Of a stretch of 29,424 nt of DNA, positions 22,262 to 29,424 are shown in pieces (position 1 is the stretch's first letter; each line of letters begins with the position of its first letter). Source of the DNA: JAHJBR01 sp040757035. GTDB taxonomy: Archaea; Micrarchaeota; Micrarchaeia; Anstonellales; Bilamarchaeaceae. Position numbers and translations under genes: made by a program. Location of the stretch: contig JBFLYM010000010.1 in the NCBI GenBank assembly GCA_040757035.1, forward strand, positions 1 to 29,424, read 5' to 3'. The notes beneath the pieces are model-generated. The model was not told the origin of the DNA. It saw only the letters and a list, made by a program, of their open reading frames with translations, and made no database searches.

Positions 22262-23455
22262 ATGTTAATTTTTAGTAATATATCTAATATTATGAGCTAT
22301 GGTATGATTTTGGCCATACCTGTCGAAATAACTAATAATTTTGTTATGCATTTTCCAATTATTGCTATTGCCATTGTAATAAGTGCAGCAATAGTTGCAC
22401 TTCTGTATATGATTGGAAATGTATTGCAATCCCAAGATATATTGGCAATGGGAAAAGATAGTCTTGCAAATCTAATATTTACCTTAGTAATTCTGCTTTC
22501 ATTTCTCTGGCTTTTTGAAATGTTTTCCCTAATCGCGAGCGCACTTACAGGCGCAAGCAATATTCTTGAGGCAGCGCATCAAGGCGTGCTTTTGTTTAGA
22601 ACAAAAATGTTTGTAATTTACATGAATCTTTATTTTTATGAGATAATATTCGGTTTTCTCTCCACATTCGGTTTTCAAATTCCGCTTTCTGCACTTGACC
22701 CTGTTTTAAGCATATTTAAAATTTCTGTACCATCGCTTTCTTTCGTACCGCTTTCAGGGCTTACTCCATTATCAAATGCCCATACCGTGGTAGTTGAAGC
22801 AGTCGGTACTGCATTGATTATGATTATCGCGCGTCAAGTACTACTCGAATTCATCATGAATTATATGCACCTATTTTTTATAATGGGTATTGTGATGCGC
22901 GCATTCATATTTACACGTAGAACAGGTTCAAGTTTGCTCGCATTTGCCGCAGTTGCTTATTTTGTTTATCCTGTTGCGGTATTGACAAGTAATTACATGG
23001 TTTTTGATCAATATCAGGCTTCAAATTTTGGAGTTGTTCCGACCACGGTTGGATATTGCGATGATCCTAAAAAAATGGCCGATATTACTAAAAATTTTGA
23101 GACTGAACGGGATAGTCTTTACAAAAGCGGAGCTTCTATAAAGCATACCCCATGGTACGCATTTTGGGAGGGCATCACTAATGTTGGAAAATTCATTTTT
23201 GATACATTGAATGAAATGCTGAAAACATTTCTTTCATTCAACGCATTATTAATTTCTGGCATGGTACTTTCTCCAGTTCTTTTTTCAACATTTTTTGATT
23301 TTCTTATCATGGAGGTTCAGATAGAGGTGCAATTTTTAGTGCTTATTTTCGTGACTTTTGTTTTTGAGATAATAATAACCTTAACCGCCTATCGTTCTGT
23401 GGCACTTATGATAGATGGAGAAGCTGAAATATTCGGTATAAGTAAATTAATATGA
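22262..23455 (+). CDS. polytopic membrane protein, cluster member 1
   Basis: 397 aa with about seven transmembrane stretches (roughly 31-52, 68-95, 115-136, 185-208, 223-245, 325-350, 355-377). It shares the core motif of all six members: GIVMRAFIFTRRTGSSLLAF (208-227), a basic turn that leads into a helix ending VYP. The C terminus reads EAEIFGISKLI, the short signature seen in most members (E-I-x-I-x-x-L-x-x-I). ATG 22262 suits a leaderless transcript; a later ATG at 22292 is possible. Function unknown. The paralogous cluster suggests subunits of a membrane complex; a VirB6/TrbL/CedA-like role is a guess by topology only. Confidence 0.8.
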   Translation: MLIFSNISNIMSYGMILAIPVEITNNFVMHFPIIAIAIVISAAIVALLYMIGNVLQSQDILAMGKDSLANLIFTLVILLSFLWLFEMFSLIASALTGASNILEAAHQGVLLFRTKMFVIYMNLYFYEIIFGFLSTFGFQIPLSALDPVLSIFKISVPSLSFVPLSGLTPLSNAHTVVVEAVGTALIMIIARQVLLEFIMNYMHLFFIMGIVMRAFIFTRRTGSSLLAFAAVAYFVYPVAVLTSNYMVFDQYQASNFGVVPTTVGYCDDPKKMADITKNFETERDSLYKSGASIKHTPWYAFWEGITNVGKFIFDTLNEMLKTFLSFNALLISGMVLSPVLFSTFFDFLIMEVQIEVQFLVLIFVTFVFEIIITLTAYRSVALMIDGEAEIFGISKLI

Positions 23456-23459
23456 AGGT

Positions 23460-23522
23460 GGAGGTGATGCTGTGTCAGTAATAGAAACTAATAACCGTGG
23501 CAAATACAGCGTCAAAGTATAA
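23460..23522 (+). CDS. 16-aa ORF with a perfect Shine-Dalgarno
   Basis: GGAGGTGAT (23460-23468) is fully complementary to the usual archaeal 16S 3' end and is followed three bases later by GTG 23472, opening 16 codons (MSVIETNNRGKYSVKV) to TAA 23520-23522. It lies just after membrane gene 1 and before gene 2. The next real gene has a weak Shine-Dalgarno, so this peptide could be a leader or a small subunit; with so few residues no function can be given. A TGCCA-TGGCA hairpin (about 23523-23539) follows the stop. Confidence 0.45.
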   Translation, partial: GGDAVSVIETNNRGKYSVKV

Positions 23523-23551
23523 TGCCAAATATAGTGGCATAATGTGAAAAC

Positions 23552-24442
23552 ATGGATTTTTTGTTTCAATCGCTTGTTCCGATCGTTGCATTTCTTACTT
23601 TGCTTATAATAACGATAACCTATATGGCAGGAAGAATATTTCGCATTCCTGGTTGGGAAGCGTATTTCAATGTTGAATTGTACAATTTAATAATCGCAAT
23701 ATTGATAGTCAGTTGCGCTTTTGGGTTTTTTGAAGCATCAAAACAAATTTCAAAATCTCTTTTATGTTCAAATCAGCCAGCAAATTGCCTTGAACCGGTT
23801 GAGGCATCGCAAGTGTTCCTTAATAATATAATAAACCGTGGTGTTCTTCCTATGTATAAAGATCTTCTTGTAATGGAAGCAGGAACCGCTTTCACCAGTT
23901 CATTCATGTTAAAAACAGGACCAGCACCATGGGCGTTCGCCCACAAAGTTGAACCTGGTACAGATGCGGTACTCTCAATGGTAAGAACGATGAGTTTTGG
24001 ATTAATGGTAATCTATGGAAGTTTAACCATGCAATATATTGGGATGGATCTCATAAGTTTTGCGATGCCTATTATACTTTCATTGGGGTTGATATTGTTT
24101 ATATTTCCGCCAACACGCGATGCCGGCGCATTTCTTATCGCATTCGCATTTTCATTCCAAACAATTTTTCCATTTACTTATGCGCTTAATCAAATTGTTC
24201 TTAACGATATGGCGCGCGTACAAATGCATGCATCACCTGAGGATCAATACATAATGTATAGTGTGCGCAGCAATCCTGTTTTGGTTTCGGTTGCTGAGTA
24301 TGGTAATTTCTTAGTGTTTAAACCATACATATTGGCAATGGCGCGCTTGGCGCTTGTTTCTCTTTTCTTACCCGCGTTTTCACTAACTCTAACAATAGCC
24401 TTTATAAATGCAATAACGAAATTTCTGATGTGGAAAATATGA
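23552..24442 (+). CDS. polytopic membrane protein, cluster member 2
   Basis: 296 aa, the shortest of the six, with about six hydrophobic segments. The core motif is GLILFIFPPTRDAGAFLIAF (179-198) followed by a helix with TIFP. A Cys pair sits in an outer loop (residues 72 and 79), SKSLLCSNQPANC. The C terminus (KFLMWKI) lacks the E-I-x-I signature of the others. ATG 23552 follows TGTGAAAAC, a weak GTGA-like site. Its stop (TGA 24440-24442) overlaps the next gene's ATG (24439) in an ATGA arrangement, supporting translational coupling. Divergent but recognisable paralogue. Confidence 0.75.
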   Translation: MDFLFQSLVPIVAFLTLLIITITYMAGRIFRIPGWEAYFNVELYNLIIAILIVSCAFGFFEASKQISKSLLCSNQPANCLEPVEASQVFLNNIINRGVLPMYKDLLVMEAGTAFTSSFMLKTGPAPWAFAHKVEPGTDAVLSMVRTMSFGLMVIYGSLTMQYIGMDLISFAMPIILSLGLILFIFPPTRDAGAFLIAFAFSFQTIFPFTYALNQIVLNDMARVQMHASPEDQYIMYSVRSNPVLVSVAEYGNFLVFKPYILAMARLALVSLFLPAFSLTLTIAFINAITKFLMWKI

Positions 24443-25848
24443 AAAAAATCGCGATTTTATTGATAATTGCGCTTATCGTTTTGGGTCAGAATGTTTCTGC
24501 TGCATATAAATCATTTGATACTTTATATAATGACTACTTTCCGCTTGTTGGTATAATAATATTCACTTGCGCGCTTCTCGCTGTATTAGTTTATATGGTT
24601 GGCAACTTCCTTATGAATGAAAAAATAAAGGTTTGGGCAAAGGGCGAAGTTGTTGAACTTGTTTATTCCATGGTTATTTTTGTAATAATAATCGGGTTTG
24701 TTCATAGTGGAAATGAAGTAATGCGATCATTCTCGCAAGAGATAAGCCCGCTTTCTGTAAATACAGTGTGCGCAAACGATAATCCGATATTCAATACATT
24801 CAAAATTCCAAGTGGTGAAGAGGTTGATTCTGGATATAGATATCTTCCATGTCATTTACGCGTCGCAAAGAATTTTTTGGCATCAATTTTCTATGAAACC
24901 GCAGGATTTGTCAAGCAGGTTGGGATAACAAATTCATGGTATATTTATTTTTCTTCGTTTTCAATAGATTTTATGCAAACTGGTACAACTTCTTCTTTTT
25001 CTGGTTCTGGATTCTCTCATTCTATTCTCGGTTTTCTAAACGCGAAGAGCAACGCGCTCTCGTTTCTTTTTGATAATGGGGTAAAAGTACTTACTATAAC
25101 AAGGTTTCAAGAAGTTCTGATAAATTTTATCGGACTCGCGATTTTCCCGGTAATGCTTACCGCAGGATTAATATTGCGCGTATTCGCGATAACGCGCAAA
25201 CTTGGAGGTTTGCTTATGGCGATTGCGCTTTCTTTATATTTCATTTTCCCAATTTTTTATATCTTTGGAGATTCTGTATATAATTCAATAAAATTAGAGC
25301 AACTATCGCAAGGAAAATATCCCCCTGGCACACCATCCGAAAAACAATATGTACTCGCGAATCTTCTAAAACCTGATTTAACAGCCATGCCAGCAAGGCT
25401 GAATGATCGCGGTCCTGAAAATTTTGAAGTAAATACCAAGGGTAGAGAAATTGGAGAATCGCTTTTTGATCAATTAGGAATTTTAACCGCACCAAAGACA
25501 TGCAAAGAAGTAGTTGAAAAGGAAGAAGAAAAGAAAAAAAATGGTTTTTCACTTTCAGAACTTTTCAAAAACCTTGACTTAAATATATTCGGTTCGCACA
25601 TATTTGGTGAAAATTCTGTGCTCGGAACATGGCTTAACAGCATTTATAGTAAAGGGGGAGTGTGGGGGGGACAGGGCACCCCTTTTTTCAAAACCATAAT
25701 CGTTGGCATAGATGTTCTAGCAAAAGCAATGTTTTTTTCAATGTTTTTTTCGTTCCTTTCAATTTTTGCTACCATTGCTGCAATAAAATCGCTTTCGCCA
25801 ATGTTTGGCGGTGATGTTGAAATAGCAGGACTTACTCATTTGATATGA
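24439..25848 (+). CDS. polytopic membrane protein with signal peptide, cluster member 3
   Basis: 469 aa from ATG 24439, overlapping the stop of gene 2. The N terminus is a signal-peptide-like stretch MKKIAILLIIALIVLGQNVS. Membrane helices follow near 37-58, 72-88, 220-247, 258-275 and 430-455. The core motif is LILRVFAITRKLGGLLMAIA (244-263) with FIFP. A long charged loop (residues about 290-400, including EKEEEKKKNG) contains a G-rich insertion at 25651-25688. The C terminus, GGDVEIAGLTHLI, carries the cluster signature. The extra length is in the loops and not in membrane segments. No enzyme motif recognised. Confidence 0.78.
   Translation: MKKIAILLIIALIVLGQNVSAAYKSFDTLYNDYFPLVGIIIFTCALLAVLVYMVGNFLMNEKIKVWAKGEVVELVYSMVIFVIIIGFVHSGNEVMRSFSQEISPLSVNTVCANDNPIFNTFKIPSGEEVDSGYRYLPCHLRVAKNFLASIFYETAGFVKQVGITNSWYIYFSSFSIDFMQTGTTSSFSGSGFSHSILGFLNAKSNALSFLFDNGVKVLTITRFQEVLINFIGLAIFPVMLTAGLILRVFAITRKLGGLLMAIALSLYFIFPIFYIFGDSVYNSIKLEQLSQGKYPPGTPSEKQYVLANLLKPDLTAMPARLNDRGPENFEVNTKGREIGESLFDQLGILTAPKTCKEVVEKEEEKKKNGFSLSELFKNLDLNIFGSHIFGENSVLGTWLNSIYSKGGVWGGQGTPFFKTIIVGIDVLAKAMFFSMFFSFLSIFATIAAIKSLSPMFGGDVEIAGLTHLI
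25651..25688 (+). other. G-run tract inside membrane gene 3
   Basis: AAAGGGGGAGTGT, then GGGGGGG, ACAGGGCACCCC and a T-run. Outer AAAGGGG can pair with CCCCTTT, and the runs of G meet a simple G-quadruplex pattern. It encodes SKGGVWGGQGTPFF in a loop. It is unusual for the AT-rich gene and resembles in style the GC hairpins at 2735 and 29218, but not in sequence. Confidence 0.5.
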
Positions 25849-25865
25849 TTGGCATAACCGATGTT

Positions 25866-25901
25866 GATATAACCGGTATAATCGATATAACCAATATAAT
25901 C
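25866..25901 (+). repeat. two tandem 18-bp units between genes 3 and 4
   Basis: GATATAACCGGTATAATC and GATATAACCAATATAATC, two tandem copies with two differences, and a partial match (GGCATAACCGATGTT) just upstream. It fills much of the 115-bp gap between genes 3 and 4. It could hold regulatory sites or be simple slippage. Confidence 0.6.
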
Positions 25902-25963
25902 CAATTCGATAAACATAACTAAAAGTGATACCACAAAAACATAAGTAAAAAATAAGTGAAAAC

Positions 25964-27106
25964 ATGAATATGAAAATGTTATTTGTATTTATAGGTATAT
26001 TTGCGTTTTTATACGCGATAGATATTATTGATACTACTGAACAAAAGATGACCGATGAAGGAAGGAAAGCAATAACTGAATTAAGAAATTATCCATTTAT
26101 AGCCGGATGCGAAGCTTCAAATGCAACCAAAAATATGGCAAATAGTCTTGTTGCCAATTCGTTTTTTGCGATTGTTATAATGGTTATGGCAATAGCGTTG
26201 CTTTATATGGTGGGAAATTTTTTTCAAATGCCAAACCTAATTGCAATGGCAAAACAGGAAATAGGAGAAATTATTATTACGATATTTATTGCTGTTTTTT
26301 TGGTTGGATTTATTTTTGCATCTGTGTTTTATTCGCCATCCTCTCAAAATAGTCCTAATATAAATTTTTTTCAACAAGCAACAGATTATAGCTACAGAGT
26401 ACTTCACAAAATTAGTTATGTCTCTAGTATTATGATGACTTCCAATATGATGCTCAATTCTGTGTACAGTCTTTATATACCTCTCGGTCCGGTACACAAA
26501 AGCATGAGTATGCAACTCGGTCCTGCGCTTAGACCACTTATAGATGGGGTTTCGTTTTGTCTGCAATTCCTTATTACTTCTTATGGTGAATGGGTGATAT
26601 TTTTATTCATGTTTTGCTTTATACAAAAATGGTTCATACCGTTATTTTTTCCATTTGGACTATTTTTAAGGACATTTCCACATACTCGTGGTGGTGGAAA
26701 CGCACTTATCGCAATCTCAATCGCGCTTTCCACGATATATCCATTTATGTTTTATGTTGATTCGCTCATATTTGAAGATCAATTTCCGCATAGTTCTGGA
26801 TTAGGCGGATATGTAACCGAATTTTCAAAAGCTGTTACTACATTATTCACTGGACTTGGTGTTGGAGCAGTGGCTTCTCTTTTTATTGCATTTTCTTTTA
26901 TCTATTTATCATCGTTTATGGTTTCTGCAATACTTTTGATTACCGCTCTTTTTTATAATGTAATTTTGGAAACGGTACACTTGGTAATGATATTTAGCAT
27001 CATACTCCCAATATTCAATGTTTTTCTTACTTTGACATTCGCAAGAGAGATTGCAAAAATGCTTGGAACAGAAATAAGCATCAGCGCATTTGCGAAAGTG
27101 ATATGA
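25964..27106 (+). CDS. polytopic membrane protein, cluster member 4
   Basis: 380 aa. A signal- or anchor-like N terminus (residues about 4-22, LFVFIGIFAFLYAIDI) is followed by an outer loop with C49, then helices near 65-85, 100-122, 205-225, 243-262, 300-322 and 335-365. The family features are the clearest here: ALLYMVGNFFQMPNLIAMAK, as in members 1 and 3, the core motif PFGLFLRTFPHTRGGGNALI (230-249), and a C terminus of LGTEISISAFAKVI. ATG 25964 follows AAGTGAAAAC. Function unknown; the second helix pair and core motif appear in all paralogues. Confidence 0.8.
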   Translation: MNMKMLFVFIGIFAFLYAIDIIDTTEQKMTDEGRKAITELRNYPFIAGCEASNATKNMANSLVANSFFAIVIMVMAIALLYMVGNFFQMPNLIAMAKQEIGEIIITIFIAVFLVGFIFASVFYSPSSQNSPNINFFQQATDYSYRVLHKISYVSSIMMTSNMMLNSVYSLYIPLGPVHKSMSMQLGPALRPLIDGVSFCLQFLITSYGEWVIFLFMFCFIQKWFIPLFFPFGLFLRTFPHTRGGGNALIAISIALSTIYPFMFYVDSLIFEDQFPHSSGLGGYVTEFSKAVTTLFTGLGVGAVASLFIAFSFIYLSSFMVSAILLITALFYNVILETVHLVMIFSIILPIFNVFLTLTFAREIAKMLGTEISISAFAKVI

Positions 27107-27136
27107 AAAAGTGATATAGAATGGAAGTGATATGGG

Positions 27137-28165
27137 ATGGGAATATTTATACCTGAGTATGTTCCATTAATGGATCAAATTGTATGCAGTACTGGTTCTG
27201 CTTCTGGATTTTTATCTTCATTAGATTGGGCATCAACTTCATTTATAGCACTTGTCGTATCTGTTTTTTTTATTGCGTTTTTTTATTTGCTTGCGACCTT
27301 TTTTCAAAACCAGCAGATGATTGCATTTATAAAAATGGAATTTTATGAAGTGATAATAAGTATAGTTATATTAGTAGTAATTTATATGCTTTTAAACGGG
27401 GCATGCAGTACAAAAACAGGTGCAATTTTTCCAGAAGTTGAGTCCAAATTCTATGATAAAACAATATATTATTCTGCAACTAATCTTCTTACAGATTTTT
27501 CGGATTATACGCTTATAATCATGAATATTCAATATATATTGTACGTGTATATAGATTATGTAACAAGTGAAGAAATTTATTCAACACCGGCAGGAGTTGG
27601 AGCAACACTCAAACCTACTCTTGGATTGGGTGCTGCGATCAAACCTGTGCTAAACAATGCATTTACTGCTGAAATAATAGGTGTAATAACTACTTATGCA
27701 CAGGCATACGTGATTGATTATGGAACGTATGGGTTGCTCAAATATTTTCTTCCATTTGCATTAATACTTAGATGTTTCACACTCACAAGGCGGATAGGAG
27801 GCACTATAATTGCAATTGTTCTTGTCTTTCTTTTTATTTATCCGTTACTTATAATCCCAACTTATACCGTTGTTAATGTTTCTTTGCGTAATAGCATTGA
27901 TTATTTTAAGACTGCCTGGGGCGCAGACGTTTTTAATCCGCTTACTCCAATTGTGACTGTAGTTGAAATTTTGATTAGATTTTTATGGGGGCCTGAAACT
28001 ATAATGTTTTTTTCATTGATGGTTATGCCCGCAATTGCAAAAATCTTCATAGGCGCTGTATTTATACCGCTTTTTAATACTCTTATAATTATTACGTTGA
28101 CTAGATACCTTTCTAAATCACTTGGTGAAGAAATAGATATAACAAATCTTACAAGGATGATTTAG
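27137..28165 (+). CDS. polytopic membrane protein, cluster member 5
   Basis: 342 aa with about six helices (roughly 35-55, 72-88, 125-142, 200-212, 222-242, and a C-terminal pair). The core motif is FALILRCFTLTRRIGGTIIA (207-226) with FLFIYP. Two Cys lie outside the helices (C17 and C90). The C terminus, SLGEEIDITNLTRMI, carries the cluster signature. ATG 27137 is preceded by GTGATATGGG. It starts 30 bases after gene 4, which suggests co-transcription. Confidence 0.8.
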   Translation: MGIFIPEYVPLMDQIVCSTGSASGFLSSLDWASTSFIALVVSVFFIAFFYLLATFFQNQQMIAFIKMEFYEVIISIVILVVIYMLLNGACSTKTGAIFPEVESKFYDKTIYYSATNLLTDFSDYTLIIMNIQYILYVYIDYVTSEEIYSTPAGVGATLKPTLGLGAAIKPVLNNAFTAEIIGVITTYAQAYVIDYGTYGLLKYFLPFALILRCFTLTRRIGGTIIAIVLVFLFIYPLLIIPTYTVVNVSLRNSIDYFKTAWGADVFNPLTPIVTVVEILIRFLWGPETIMFFSLMVMPAIAKIFIGAVFIPLFNTLIIITLTRYLSKSLGEEIDITNLTRMI

Positions 28166-28206
28166 GATATTCAAAGACGATTTAAAATGATTCTAAGATG
28201 ATTTGA

Positions 28207-29217
28207 ATGGGATGGGAAATTTTATCAATATTGGCTGTTTTCATCTCCGCGCTCCTATCTACCCTATTGCTTATGCTTTCGCGTTTTTTTGATTTTAAAA
28301 TGCTTGAACAATCTGCAAAGGCAGAATTGGTTTTTGCAGCAAGTTCATTATTTGTCGTTATAATGCTTATAGCAACCGTTCAATTTGGGGCAAATGTTGG
28401 AATGAATATTGCTAAAGAAATGTATGTTTATACCTACAACAATCAATATCTTCATTACACTGAAATAGATCCAGTAACAAATCAACCAACACCCAAAGAA
28501 CTTGATCTTTCATTTTTTGATGCGAATAGATACAGCTTGATAGATATAATGATACTTTACATGCGCTCTGTTATGTATTGCACTGAAGATATAGGAATAT
28601 GGTTATATAGAATAAGTATGATTTTGCATTGGGGTTCATCTATAACGCAAGATGTATTCATGTCATTCCCGATGAGCGGATGGTCGTTTGGTGGGTTGGC
28701 GCAAACTACGGATAATTTTTTAAACATTATCTATTTTATGGAACTTATAAATTTTCTTCAAATATATATTCTGCGCTTTGTTGATGCATTTGCACTCGTC
28801 TTAATACCTGTTGGAATAGTGCTTAGGGCGTTTCCGCCAACACGCGGTGCTGGTGCGTATATAATAGCGGTCTCAATAGGATTATATTTGGTATATCCAC
28901 TTGCATATCTTTTTGTTGTGTTTTCTTCACCATATCCGAATTTATGCGCAACCCCACAAATTCCAGAACCAGTAGGAATTGGTGAAAATTCAAAGGCCGG
29001 ATTAGGTTCTCAGCTTGTGTTATGGATGCGCGCGTTCCAAAATGATATACTTGATTTATTTAATAAGACGTCGGATCTCATTAACGCGCTTTTAATAAAT
29101 TTATGTTTTTTTCCGTTCCTTGCGCTCGCGATAGCAATGACATTTATTCAATTTTCAACAGGTCTTTTTGGCGCTAATATTCCAGAGATAGGTAGAGGAT
29201 TAATGAAGCTCATCTAA
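28207..29217 (+). CDS. polytopic membrane protein, cluster member 6
   Basis: 336 aa with helices near 4-24, 40-60, 175-203, 215-240 and 290-318. The core motif is GIVLRAFPPTRGAGAYIIAV (203-222) with YLVYP. A long outer loop (60-130) has a Tyr-rich EMYVYTYNNQYLHYTE stretch. The C terminus ends NIPEIGRGLMKLI, a weak form of the signature. ATG 28207 follows 41 bases of repetitive GAT-rich spacer after gene 5 (GACGATTTAAAATGATT). It is the last full gene; the GC-rich hairpin starts immediately after its TAA, so transcription may end there. Confidence 0.8.
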   Translation: MGWEILSILAVFISALLSTLLLMLSRFFDFKMLEQSAKAELVFAASSLFVVIMLIATVQFGANVGMNIAKEMYVYTYNNQYLHYTEIDPVTNQPTPKELDLSFFDANRYSLIDIMILYMRSVMYCTEDIGIWLYRISMILHWGSSITQDVFMSFPMSGWSFGGLAQTTDNFLNIIYFMELINFLQIYILRFVDAFALVLIPVGIVLRAFPPTRGAGAYIIAVSIGLYLVYPLAYLFVVFSSPYPNLCATPQIPEPVGIGENSKAGLGSQLVLWMRAFQNDILDLFNKTSDLINALLINLCFFPFLALAIAMTFIQFSTGLFGANIPEIGRGLMKLI

Positions 29218-29246
29218 CCCGAACCGCGGAGGGGAGTGCCCCCTCC
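29218..29246 (+). repeat. GC-rich hairpin repeat, copy 2 (after gene 6)
   Basis: CCGAACCGCGGAGGGG as in copy 1 (2735), then a stem GGAGGGG (29228-29234) against CCCCTCC (29240-29246) with a 5-base loop. It begins one base after the TAA of gene 6. It could be a terminator or a mobile palindromic repeat. Confidence 0.65.
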
Positions 29247-29280
29247 AAAACTGGTTGAGGGTTTTTAGGTGGGTGCTCAA

Positions 29281-29297
29281 ACAGTTTTGAACAGTTT
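29281..29297 (+). repeat. short tandem AACAGTTT repeat beside the right inverted repeat
   Basis: AACAGTTTTG and AACAGTTTG repeat in tandem from 29280 to the edge of the right inverted repeat. Purpose unknown; no gene is seen between 29247 and 29424. Confidence 0.4.
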
Positions 29298-29424
29298 GAC
29301 TGGACTTTAAAAAATTGACCTAACTTTTTCTGCGACTTTTCTGTGCTAACGTCGAGAATATCTAATCTCTTTTGTTTTATTCTGTATGCTCTAACTCAAA
29401 AAAGGCAAAAAGAGGAGAAAGCTT
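29298..29424. repeat. 127-bp inverted repeat, right copy
   Basis: Exact reverse complement of 86-212. It runs to the last base of the window, ending AAGCTT, so its outer limit is unseen. Its TATA-like element now faces left, away from the window end, so it would read toward gene 6 antisense. Confidence 0.9.

Noticed and set aside
25651..25688. Third copy of the GC hairpin repeat
   Set aside because: It lacks the CCGAACCGCGG start and the same stem; similar only in base composition.
22262..29217. Calling the cluster a type IV secretion or Ced system
   Set aside because: Topology is compatible, but there is no ATPase, pilin or recognisable VirB6 motif in the window; kept as a hypothesis only.
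1..29424. tRNA or rRNA genes
   Set aside because: No T-arm-like GGTTCGAATCC pattern with a matching acceptor stem was seen in the gaps; a tRNA scan would settle it.

Overview
The window is an AT-rich archaeal fragment. Archaeal markers are an exosome operon (Rrp4, Rrp41, Rrp42), ribosomal protein eL43 (L37Ae), an RpoP homologue, an archaeal Brix protein, a GTP-dependent dephospho-CoA kinase and the archaeal AMP-salvage enzymes. Starts follow two archaeal patterns: a GGTGA-type Shine-Dalgarno a few bases upstream, or a TATA-like box about 25-30 bases upstream with little or no leader. The small compact genes, the AMP pathway and the many unrecognised membrane and secreted proteins fit a DPANN-type archaeon (Micrarchaeota/Diapherotrites-like). 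That placement is inference.

Layout. 1-812: a perfect 127-bp repeat (86-212), whose inverted partner ends the window (29298-29424), then an unknown gene with a GC-rich core. 820-2605: dephospho-CoA kinase (+), then a minus-strand set of an anchored exported protein, a 48-aa ORF and a coiled-coil-like protein. 2640-6042: the exosome/translation operon, led by a GC-rich hairpin. Its RpoP-like subunit has lost all four zinc-ligand cysteines. 6009-7210: a TnpB-only IS200/IS605-type element whose tnpB overlaps the Brix 3' end. 7224-8939: a lipoprotein-like protein with ten four-cysteine repeats and a HAD hydrolase. 9112-12336: full-length fused CarB.

12400-18172 is a plastic accessory region: an unknown protein, two ATPases of the AAA_14/DUF4143 type, a HEAT-repeat protein, a HicB-like small protein and a helical protein. 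It contains two pairs of long direct repeats (61 bp flanking the first ATPase, 149 bp framing the HEAT cassette) and palindromes that look like operators.

18202-22198 is a minus-strand operon for ribose-1,5-bisphosphate isomerase, AMP phosphorylase and enolase: nucleotide ribose to glycolysis, with RuBisCO expected elsewhere. 22262-29217 is a plus-strand cluster of six divergent paralogous polytopic membrane proteins. They share a central LRxFxxTRxxG motif before a transmembrane helix and, in most, a short C-terminal signature. This cluster is the best candidate for an undescribed system, possibly a multi-subunit membrane channel or secretion/DNA-transfer complex. No ATPase partner lies in the window, so function stays open.

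No tRNA, rRNA or CRISPR array was seen. Gaps over 300 bp without a gene were not found.
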